Of a stretch of 64,000 nt of DNA, positions 10,637-18,320 are shown one piece after another (position 1 is the stretch's first letter; each line of letters starts with the position of its first letter). The notes beneath the pieces were generated by a model. That model saw only the letters and a program-made list of their open reading frames with translations, searched no databases and was not told the origin of the DNA. The position numbers and the translations under genes are program-made. Source of the DNA: Candidatus Gastranaerophilales bacterium (GTDB lineage Bacteria; Cyanobacteriota; Vampirovibrionia; Gastranaerophilales; Gastranaerophilaceae). Location: contig CALVBW010000027.1 in NCBI GenBank assembly GCA_944325945.1, positions 1 to 64,000 of the forward strand, read 5' to 3'.

Positions 10637-10638
10637 TG

Positions 10639-10674
10639 ATTATTATAAAGGAATAATTATTCCTTTATAATAAT
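10639..10674. promoter_or_regulatory. 36-bp perfect palindrome upstream of prepilin gene 1
   Basis: Two 17-base arms (ATTATTATAAAGGAATA and its complement) around a 2-base centre. It begins about where transcription from the 10608 promoter should start, so it is either an operator or a 5'-UTR hairpin. It also lies upstream of the divergent HTH gene. Confidence 0.7.
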
Positions 10675-10712
10675 AATATTTGATACAATTTTTAATGGAA
10701 GGTATAATTTAT

Positions 10713-11438
10713 ATGGCTAAAAACGCGTTTACTCTGGCAGAAGTGTTAATAACATTAGGAATTATTGGTGTTGTGGCAGCATTAACTATACCTGCTTTGA
10801 TATCCAAATATGATGAAAAGGTTATGCTAAATAAACTTAAACGTTCTTATTCGGAAATACTAAACGCAATAGATTTAAGAAGAGCTGAATCCGGCTCAGG
10901 CGGTTATGCACAGTTATTTAATCCTTCTATGACGGAAGCTGAACAATTAGACGGTATTTTAAAATATTTAAAAGTTATAGAACGCTGTTCTGCATCGGAT
11001 TCAAAAGGCTGCGGAGGAAAATATAAAGTATATCCTAAAAACAGATCTAATGACGGTTACGGAAATGTAGCCACAAGCTCACAAGGCGGTGAACGGGCAA
11101 TTTTAAGTGACGGAACTCTTGTCCGTATCTCGAAAAAAAACTGGACAGGGAACTGCCAAACTACTTATACTAACAGATATGAAACAGATGAAAATGGAAA
11201 TTATACAAATTTAGTGGATGGAAAGCCTGTTCCTTCTCAGCCGTTCCAGGTAACGCAATGTGCAGAAATATTTTTTGATACAAATGGACCTAAAGGCAGA
11301 AATCAATATGGTTACGACATGTATGGTATAGTTGTTACTCCGACAGAACTTACGCAACAGACATATTATGGCGGATTGTATGATACAATGCGCACAGGAA
11401 AACTCTCTTATGAAAAATATTCTGAAGGCACATATTAA
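10713..11438 (+). CDS. Type IV prepilin-like protein 1
   Basis: Prepilin-type protein of 241 residues. After a four-residue leader MAKNA comes FTLAEVLITLGIIGVVAALT, the class-III signal that prepilin peptidase cleaves before Phe, with Glu at +5. A helical stalk follows, then a globular region with Cys pairs and the segment FFDTNGPKGRNQYGYD, which matches the D.NG...PN..G.D motif of the other prepilins in this window. The ATG at 10713 is chosen since it gives a normal leader with GGAAGG upstream; the frame extends 11 codons further. Pseudopilin or minor pilin role is likely. Transcribed alone from a strong promoter. Confidence 0.85.
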   Translation: MAKNAFTLAEVLITLGIIGVVAALTIPALISKYDEKVMLNKLKRSYSEILNAIDLRRAESGSGGYAQLFNPSMTEAEQLDGILKYLKVIERCSASDSKGCGGKYKVYPKNRSNDGYGNVATSSQGGERAILSDGTLVRISKKNWTGNCQTTYTNRYETDENGNYTNLVDGKPVPSQPFQVTQCAEIFFDTNGPKGRNQYGYDMYGIVVTPTELTQQTYYGGLYDTMRTGKLSYEKYSEGTY

Positions 11439-11469
11439 GAACCCGTTATATTGTCATTTAAGTAAAAAA

Positions 11470-12114
11470 CTATTTTATATCAGGAAACAAATAATGTATA
11501 CCGTCATCACCCCTCCATCGAATATATCCCGTTTTTGGGGTTCTATCTAAATCCAAAACACTGACAAGAGCCCAATTGCCGCGAATTACGTTAAGCTTTA
11601 TTTTTGTCGGCATATTCATTTCTGCGATAAATTGAGAACTTTCATCAGGTGCACTTTTAATATTTTTAACACTTTCCGGTGCACCTTTTAAAATATAAAG
11701 CCCGTATTTTCTTCCGTACATATTATAAAAATGAACCCAGCTCATAAATTTATAAGGGTCATCTTTTTTAATCCATCCTGTTTCACCGGTTTTGTTGTTA
11801 TAAATTATCTGAACCCAATCTTCTGTTTCATCCGTTACAGCAACAAATCCCAGTTCTTTTTCCGGAATAAAGACAATAAAAAGCTCATTGAACTTCACAC
11901 CTTCGGGGAAAATATCAACTGCCGACCATTTAATATTATTAATTATGCTTGATTGATCATCCGGCTGTTCATAAAGCATTATATCTTTAGACACCTGATA
12001 CAGCCCGATAGTTCTCAAGTCATTAGGTTCAACCTTTACGGGCATAATATTTGCCGCATTCACAGGTAAAATCAAACCGAATAACACAGTCAAAATCGCT
12101 ATCAGTTTTTTCAT
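11470..12114 (-). CDS. Secreted SH3-like domain protein
   Basis: 214-residue protein with a clear Sec signal peptide (MKKLIAILTVLFGLILPVNA, cleavage after ANA or so). The rest resembles two bacterial SH3-type modules, one around residues 35-110 with the TGETGWIKKDD motif and one near the C-terminus with GYIRW. Such domains usually bind cell-wall peptides, so an envelope location is expected. The start is the ATG at 12114 with AAGGAGG six bases upstream, inside the gap after pheT; both genes are probably one transcript. No catalytic domain is visible. Confidence 0.65.
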   Translation of the reverse strand: MKKLIAILTVLFGLILPVNAANIMPVKVEPNDLRTIGLYQVSKDIMLYEQPDDQSSIINNIKWSAVDIFPEGVKFNELFIVFIPEKELGFVAVTDETEDWVQIIYNNKTGETGWIKKDDPYKFMSWVHFYNMYGRKYGLYILKGAPESVKNIKSAPDESSQFIAEMNMPTKIKLNVIRGNWALVSVLDLDRTPKTGYIRWRGDDGIHYLFPDIK

Positions 12115-12125
12115 TAACAACCTCC

Positions 12126-14588
12126 TTATTCGCGGAATGATATATCAGCGTAAGTTTTTTGAAGTTTTTCTCTGACGGATTGCATTTGTTTTTCAATAAT
12201 TTCGTCAGTTAAAGTTGCATTTTCATCCTGCATTTTAATGCGGAAAGCAAGACTTTTGTAACCTTTATCAATATTTTCACCCTGATAAATGTCAAACACT
12301 TCGCTTCCTTTGAAAATATTTTGCTGAACAGCGCCTTTTATGACTTTTTGAATTTCGTCAAACGTAACATTTTCGTTTATTACAAACGCTAAATCTCTGC
12401 GGACTTCAGGGAATTGCGGAAGTTTTTTGAAACGCGGCACGGTTTCTTTTACCGCTGAGATTATTGTTGTCAGATTTAATTCAAATAAAAACGCATTTTG
12501 ATTAAGTTTCAATTTGTCTTTCAAAAGCGGATGGATTTGTCCGAAATATCCGATTCTTTCCGGTTTTTTGCCTAAAAGCAGAATTTCTGCGGTTCTATAT
12601 GGGTGCATATAGTCGATATCGGAGCAGAGGTTTAATTTAATTCTTCTTTCGACACCGAGAACTCCAAACAGATGTTCAAAAATGCCCTTTACGGTATAAA
12701 AATCAAGCGAGCCCGTATTTTGCCATTTTGAATTTTGTATTTCACCGGTTAAAACACCTGCCAGGATTTTGGATTCCGTAACGCCTGTTATTTTTTCATC
12801 AGCTTCGCCCGTAATTTTATAGGTTTTGCCGATTTCGTAACCCCAGAAATTTTTCTGACCGTTGTCAAAATTGTTTTTCATAACGTTCAAAACGCTTGCG
12901 GCAAGTGATTGACGCAGCATTGAGTATTCTTCGCTTGCAGGGTTTTCGACATAAACTGCTTTTTCCTGTTCAAACGGTACCATAAATTTGTCAAGGAATG
13001 ATTTACCGATTAATGAGCTTGTGATTATTTCGTTAAGTCCTGAATCCTGCATAAGTCTGTTTACTTTTGCGGTGACTTTTTCTTCCAGAGAAATTTCCGG
13101 CATTTCGTTTTTGGCGGGAAGTGTCGGTGCAATTTTGTCGTAGCCGTTTATGCGGGCAATTTCTTCTATCAAGTCAATTTCGCGTGTTGCGTCATAAGCA
13201 CGCCATGAAGGTACTGAAAATTTTGCAGCGGCTTCATTTCCGCCGAGTTTTTTAAACCCGAGATTTTCCAGAATTGTACAGCATCTTTGAGGCTCAATTG
13301 TGCATCCGAGAATTCTTTTTACTTCAGGGAATCTCAAAGTTATTTCAATCGGATCAAGCTTGTTTTTGCCTGTTTCAACGACGCCTGTAACTTTTGCGTC
13401 AGCGTATTCCGTCATTAACTGCATTGCGCGCATTAAGGCGGGTTTTATTGCTTCAATATCAACGCCTCTTTCGTATCTTGCGCTGGCTTCACTTCTATAA
13501 CCTGCACTGCGGGCAGATTTACGGTTTGTTACAGGAGTAAAATATGCGGCTTCAAGTGCAATATTTTTAGTATTGTCGTCGATTTCGGAATTTTCACCGC
13601 CGAATACACCGCCCAGACATACACCATGATCTTTTGTAGCAATCAGTACTGAATCAGTTGTTAAAGTTCTTTCAACACCGTCAAGTGTTGTAAGTTTTTC
13701 GCCTTCTTTTGCACGTCTTACGCAAAGATATCCGTTTAATTTATCAAAATCAAACGCGTGAAGAGGGGTGCCGTATTCAAGCATTACATAGTTTGTAATA
13801 TCAACAATATTGTTTATTGCACGTACACCTGATGCAAGAAGCCTTTTTTGCATCCAATCGGGTGACGGCTTAATCTTAATATCTTTTATCAAACCTATTG
13901 AATAATATTTGCAGACATCTTCATCTATAATTTCAACATCAAACTCATTTGTTGATAAATCTTTTGTGCATTCAATTCTGTTAAATTTTAAAGGTTTATC
14001 AAATATCGCACTTAATTCTCTTGCAATCCCGAGAACAGACATTTCATCTCCTCTGTTTGCAGTCGGTGCGACATCAAGGATGTAATCTTTTTCAAACCCT
14101 AAAACATCTTCCGCATTAAGTCCTATTTCTACATCGGGGAAAATTCTGTTAAGTATCAAAATGCCGTCTTCTTCCTGATAATTTCGTTCTGCAACCCCTA
14201 ATTCATCAGCTGAACAAAGCATGCCCTGAGATTCAACACCGCGTATCACAGCCGGCGTGAGGGTAAACATCTCGCCTGTTTTTCTGTCAAGAACCTGACT
14301 TCCGACGCTCGCATAAGGAACAATCTGACCTTCCGCGATATTTTGTGCGCCGCAGACAACTGTTTTGAGTCCTGAACCTGTATTGACGGTTACAAGATGT
14401 AATCTGTCGGAATTCGGATGGTTATCTATTTTTTCAATCTTAACTGTTCTTATATTAGTAAATTTAGGTTTTAATTCTTCAATCGCCTCTACTTCCAAAC
14501 CGCTCATAGTAAGCTCATGTGCGATTTCTTCCGGCTCTTTATCAGATAAATCAACAAATTCATTCAACCAATTAAGTGATACTTGCAT
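12126..14588 (-). CDS. pheT: Phenylalanyl-tRNA synthetase beta subunit
   Basis: Non-catalytic, tRNA-binding and editing subunit of the alpha2-beta2 PheRS. 820 residues, normal length. N-terminal MQVSLNWLNEFVDLS, an EMAPII-like tRNA-binding domain at about 40-150 (NHPNSDRLHLVTV), B3/B4 editing region in the middle, and a C-terminal FDX-ACB anticodon-binding domain (LPQFPEVRRDLAFVI). The ATG at 14588 is chosen because GAGGGA precedes it and it matches the family start; an open frame continues 26 codons upstream. pheS is not adjacent in this window, so the two subunits are encoded apart. Confidence 0.96.
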   Translation of the reverse strand: MQVSLNWLNEFVDLSDKEPEEIAHELTMSGLEVEAIEELKPKFTNIRTVKIEKIDNHPNSDRLHLVTVNTGSGLKTVVCGAQNIAEGQIVPYASVGSQVLDRKTGEMFTLTPAVIRGVESQGMLCSADELGVAERNYQEEDGILILNRIFPDVEIGLNAEDVLGFEKDYILDVAPTANRGDEMSVLGIARELSAIFDKPLKFNRIECTKDLSTNEFDVEIIDEDVCKYYSIGLIKDIKIKPSPDWMQKRLLASGVRAINNIVDITNYVMLEYGTPLHAFDFDKLNGYLCVRRAKEGEKLTTLDGVERTLTTDSVLIATKDHGVCLGGVFGGENSEIDDNTKNIALEAAYFTPVTNRKSARSAGYRSEASARYERGVDIEAIKPALMRAMQLMTEYADAKVTGVVETGKNKLDPIEITLRFPEVKRILGCTIEPQRCCTILENLGFKKLGGNEAAAKFSVPSWRAYDATREIDLIEEIARINGYDKIAPTLPAKNEMPEISLEEKVTAKVNRLMQDSGLNEIITSSLIGKSFLDKFMVPFEQEKAVYVENPASEEYSMLRQSLAASVLNVMKNNFDNGQKNFWGYEIGKTYKITGEADEKITGVTESKILAGVLTGEIQNSKWQNTGSLDFYTVKGIFEHLFGVLGVERRIKLNLCSDIDYMHPYRTAEILLLGKKPERIGYFGQIHPLLKDKLKLNQNAFLFELNLTTIISAVKETVPRFKKLPQFPEVRRDLAFVINENVTFDEIQKVIKGAVQQNIFKGSEVFDIYQGENIDKGYKSLAFRIKMQDENATLTDEIIEKQMQSVREKLQKTYADISFRE

Positions 14589-14692
14589 TTTATTTCCCTC
14601 TTTTATAATTCTATAAACTAAATTGTAGTACAAAATAAACAGATTGTAAAATAATTGTGTAAACAAAATTTGCGTATTGCATACACTTTTTC

Positions 14693-14720
14693 TTGATAAA
14701 AATTTTTTTTATGGGATAAT
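14693..14720 (+). promoter_or_regulatory. Promoter of fusA
   Basis: TTGATA, 16-base A/T spacer, GATAAT, about 60 bases before the fusA start codon. Confidence 0.6.
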
Positions 14721-14778
14721 TTTTATGTAGCTTATAAATAGCAGAAGTACACAATAATATAAAAAAGGGAAAAACAAA

Positions 14779-16866
14779 ATGGCTAGAAAAACTCCATTAG
14801 AGAAAATCAGAAACATTGGTATTGCCGCTCACATTGATGCCGGTAAAACCACTACAACAGAGCGTATTTTGTTCTATACAGGTAAAACTCACAAAATCGG
14901 TGAAGTTCACGATGGTGCTGCTGTTACCGACTTTATGGAACAGGAACGCGAAAGAGGTATTACAATCCAATCCGCTGCTGTAACAGCATCCTGGAAAGGT
15001 CACCAGATTAACATCATTGATACCCCGGGTCACGTTGACTTTACAATTGAAGTTGAACGTTCATTGCGTGTATTAGACGGCGTTGTTGCTGTATTCTGTG
15101 CGGTTGGCGGTGTTCAATCTCAATCAGAAACAGTTTGGAGACAGGCTAACAGATACGAAGTTCCGCGTATGGTATTTGTAAACAAAATGGACAGAACCGG
15201 TGCTAACTTCTATCGTGTAGTTGACCAGATAAGAAACCGTTTGGGCGCTAACGCTCATCCTATCAGATTGCCTATCGGCGCTGAAGATCAATTTAAAGGT
15301 CTTATCGACTTATTTGAAATGAAAGCTTATATCTATACCAACGATTTGGGTACTGATATTAAAGTTGAAGATATTCCTGCAGATATGGCTGAAAAAGCTC
15401 AACAATACAGAGATGCTCTTGTTGAAGCTATCGCTGAATGCGACGACGATATTATGATGAAATATCTCGAAGGCGAAGAAATTTCAATTGACGAATTGAA
15501 AAAAGGCTTGAGAAAAGGTGTTTGCGACAACAAAATCGTTCCGGTAACCTGCGGTACTGCGTTTAAAAACAAAGGCGTTCAGTTGTTATTGGATTCAATT
15601 GTTGAATTAATGCCTTCACCGGTTGATGTTAAAGCTATTGAAGGTGAACTTGAAGACGGTACAAAAGTTGAAAGACATTCATCTGATGATGAACCGTTCT
15701 CAGCTCTGGCTTTCAAAGTTATGACAGACCCTTATGTCGGTCGTTTGACATTCTTGAGAATATATTCAGGCAAATTGACTTCAGGTTCTTATGTTCTTAA
15801 CGCTACTAACGGCAAAAAAGAACGTATTTCAAGACTTGTTCAAATGTACGCTGATCAAAGAATTGAAGAAAATGAAGTTTTTGCTGGCGACATCTGTGCG
15901 GCTGTAGGTTTGAAAGATACTACAACAGGTGATACATTGTGTGATGAAAAATCACCGATTATCCTTGAAAAAATGACTTTCCCTGAACCTGTAATTTCAG
16001 TTGCTATTGAACCTAAAACAAAAGCAGACCAGGATAAAATGGGTATTGCTCTTCAAAAACTTGCTGAAGAAGATCCGTCATTCAGAGTTAAAACTGATAA
16101 TGAAACAGGTCAGACAATTATTTCAGGTATGGGTGAACTTCACTTAGATATCATTGTTGACCGTCTGCTCAGAGAATTCAAAGTCGACGCTAACGTTGGT
16201 AAACCTCAGGTTGCTTACCGTGAAACTATCCGAGGCAATGCTGATCAGGATTCCAAATTCATCCGTCAATCAGGTGGTAAAGGTCAATACGGTCACGTTA
16301 AGATTAAGATTTCACCTGCTGAAGAAAATGCCGGATTTGTATTTGAAAACAAAATCGTCGGTGGTGCTATTCCTAAAGAATACATTGAACCTGCAAGAAA
16401 AGGTATGGAAGAAGCACTTGAAGGCGGTATCTTAGCAGGCTATCCGATGATTGACGTTAAGGTTGAGCTTTATGACGGTTCATACCACGAAGTCGACTCA
16501 TCTGAAATGGCATTCAAAATTGCCGGTTCTATGGCAATTAAAGAAGGCTGCCGCAAAGCAAAACCGTGTATCCTTGAACCTATGATGAAGGTTGAAATCG
16601 AAGTACCGGAAGAAAACACAGGTGATATTATCGGTGATATTTCATCACGCAGAGGCCGTGTTGAAGGTATGGAAATTATCGAAGGTACCGGAATTCAAAA
16701 AATCAATGCGATTGTACCTCTTGGTGAAATGTTCGGTTATGCAACAGACATCCGTTCAAAAACTCAAGGCCGCGGTACTTTCTCAATGGAATTCAAATGC
16801 TACGAGCAGGTTCCTGCAAATATCGAAAAAGAAATCATCGAAAAATCAGGCGCTGCAAAAGCATAA
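14779..16866 (+). CDS. fusA: Elongation factor G
   Basis: Ribosomal translocase GTPase of 695 residues. G1 [16 protein letters not shown]3 DTPGHVDF and G4 NKMDRTG are intact; domains II to V follow in order, with RGITIQSAA as switch I and [10 protein letters not shown] in domain III. It stands alone between its own promoter and terminator, rather than in a str operon with rpsL, rpsG and tuf. Codon usage is visibly more selective than in the neighbours, as expected for an abundant protein. Confidence 0.98.
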   Translation: MARKTPLEKIRNIGIAAHIDAGKTTTTERILFYTGKTHKIGEVHDGAAVTDFMEQERERGITIQSAAVTASWKGHQINIIDTPGHVDFTIEVERSLRVLDGVVAVFCAVGGVQSQSETVWRQANRYEVPRMVFVNKMDRTGANFYRVVDQIRNRLGANAHPIRLPIGAEDQFKGLIDLFEMKAYIYTNDLGTDIKVEDIPADMAEKAQQYRDALVEAIAECDDDIMMKYLEGEEISIDELKKGLRKGVCDNKIVPVTCGTAFKNKGVQLLLDSIVELMPSPVDVKAIEGELEDGTKVERHSSDDEPFSALAFKVMTDPYVGRLTFLRIYSGKLTSGSYVLNATNGKKERISRLVQMYADQRIEENEVFAGDICAAVGLKDTTTGDTLCDEKSPIILEKMTFPEPVISVAIEPKTKADQDKMGIALQKLAEEDPSFRVKTDNETGQTIISGMGELHLDIIVDRLLREFKVDANVGKPQVAYRETIRGNADQDSKFIRQSGGKGQYGHVKIKISPAEENAGFVFENKIVGGAIPKEYIEPARKGMEEALEGGILAGYPMIDVKVELYDGSYHEVDSSEMAFKIAGSMAIKEGCRKAKPCILEPMMKVEIEVPEENTGDIIGDISSRRGRVEGMEIIEGTGIQKINAIVPLGEMFGYATDIRSKTQGRGTFSMEFKCYEQVPANIEKEIIEKSGAAKA

Positions 16867-16883
16867 CGAATTTGATAATTATA

Positions 16884-16918
16884 AAAAAGAGTTCCTTGTT
16901 AGGAACTCTTTTTTTTTA
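16884..16918 (+). terminator. Terminator of fusA
   Basis: Stem AGAGTTCCT / AGGAACTCT, loop TGTT, followed by nine T. Confidence 0.9.
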
Positions 16919-16920
16919 AT

Positions 16921-16945
16921 AAAAAACCACTTTTGTAAAGTGGTG
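16921..16945 (-). terminator. Terminator of the 16994-18121 gene
   Basis: Stem CCACTTT / AAAGTGG with a 3-base loop; on the minus strand it is followed by a six-T run. Confidence 0.8.
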
Positions 16946-16993
16946 GAAAAAAGGGGAAAGGTAGATTTTAAAATCGTTAATTTAAATTTTTGT

Positions 16994-18121
16994 TTAACTG
17001 AACATACTGAATGATTTTTCAACGTTCTTATCTACGACGTTTTTAACAGATTCATATTCAGTTTGAAGTGCATTGTGTTCTGTATCCAATTTTTTCAATT
17101 CAAGATCAATAACACTGTCTTTCTTTTCAAGAGCTGCAATATCCTGATTATATTTAGCTTCAACACGTGCAATTTCGCGTTCGTCTTCAACTTCCTGAAT
17201 TGCATCATCATCACTTATTGTTGTTGAAACAAATTTCCTGTCAGTTGCTGAGAAATATTCAAGAAGCAATTTACCTTCTCTTATTTGGCGTTCAAACCAT
17301 TCATTATCTTTAATTGTATCTGCTTCACTTTGTTCTGTATAATAACCTGCAGATGCCATTTTATTGAATATATTTCTCAAATAATCAATATAACCGGCAT
17401 CAACATCATCAGCAGTCTGCAATGCAATATTAGCTGCAGAGCCTACCGGATTATATAGTCCGTTAGTATAAAAATCGCTTGTGATTGCAACAGCATAATC
17501 ATAAAGCTCACGCTGCTCCTGAGTTGTGCCTTCAAAGTTTATTGCTTTTGTTTCGCCGTTTGTTGTGTAAGTAGCGTAACCGTTAAACAAGGTATTATCA
17601 CCAAATGATGTATATCCGTATTCAATTACAGGATTACCTTCATCATGTTCCTCATCATCAAAAGTAATTCCGACAGAGGCAAAATACTTATCCCATGCTT
17701 CGTGAATTTTTGTCTTTGCATCATCCTCGTTAAGATCTCCAATATCAGATTGAGAATAATTCAATTCAGCAAGAAAAATATTAAAATCACCGTTGCCGGC
17801 TTCAAATGCTTTGGCTTGCTCTTCCGTGACAAGAATTTGACCTTTTGTATTTGTTACAACATACTGTCTGCCAAGAGCAACTGTCTCAAAACCTGTCATA
17901 AGACTATATGAAATGTCCGAATAATTTGCAATAGAACCGTTAAAACTTGTCAAAACAGTAAGTTTTGTGGCAGCAAGAGCATTATTGTAATCAGTATTGA
18001 CCTGCTCTGTTTCATCCGCAAGGCGTTGTTTGGAATATGAAAGCGCCTGACCATTGGCTTCATTATCACTTAGTCTTGCAGTAATGCTGAGCAAACGTGC
18101 TTGTCCCGCTGCCATTCCCAT
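16994..18121 (-). CDS. Lineage-specific protein with helical ends
   Basis: Unrecognised 375-residue protein starting MGMAAGQARLLSITARLSDN. There is no signal peptide. The N-terminal 50 residues are a strong amphipathic helix with SYSKQRLADETEQVN; residues 100-250 are acidic and probably globular; the last 90 residues form a coiled coil ending KNVEKSFSMFS. The overall plan of helical ends around a variable middle recalls axial or secreted proteins exported without cleavage, but no homology to flagellar proteins is claimed. Its C-terminus resembles that of the 6796 product. AAAGGA lies 12 bases before the start; a second ATG two codons in is possible. Confidence 0.7.
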   Translation of the reverse strand: MGMAAGQARLLSITARLSDNEANGQALSYSKQRLADETEQVNTDYNNALAATKLTVLTSFNGSIANYSDISYSLMTGFETVALGRQYVVTNTKGQILVTEEQAKAFEAGNGDFNIFLAELNYSQSDIGDLNEDDAKTKIHEAWDKYFASVGITFDDEEHDEGNPVIEYGYTSFGDNTLFNGYATYTTNGETKAINFEGTTQEQRELYDYAVAITSDFYTNGLYNPVGSAANIALQTADDVDAGYIDYLRNIFNKMASAGYYTEQSEADTIKDNEWFERQIREGKLLLEYFSATDRKFVSTTISDDDAIQEVEDEREIARVEAKYNQDIAALEKKDSVIDLELKKLDTEHNALQTEYESVKNVVDKNVEKSFSMFS

Positions 18122-18199
18122 AAGCTTTAACGTTCCTTTCTAAATACTTTGTATTTATTTCTACGGAAAATTTTTACGGAACTTTAGCATTTCGATAAA

Positions 18200-18222
18200 A
18201 TTTGTAAACAAAATGTTACATA
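18200..18222 (-). promoter_or_regulatory. GTAAC/TTTACA motif upstream of the 18121 gene
   Basis: Read toward the gene: TGTAACATTTTGTTTACAAA, about 80-97 bases before its start. Same motif class as at 6708 and elsewhere in the window. Confidence 0.4.
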
Positions 18223-18320
18223 AAAATTCATATGTAATTACTGCTGACCTGGTAAAGCTCACCGGTCATTTTAACAACTCCACATACGGAAGAAGAGAAT
18301 GAATTAAAATATCAACAGAA

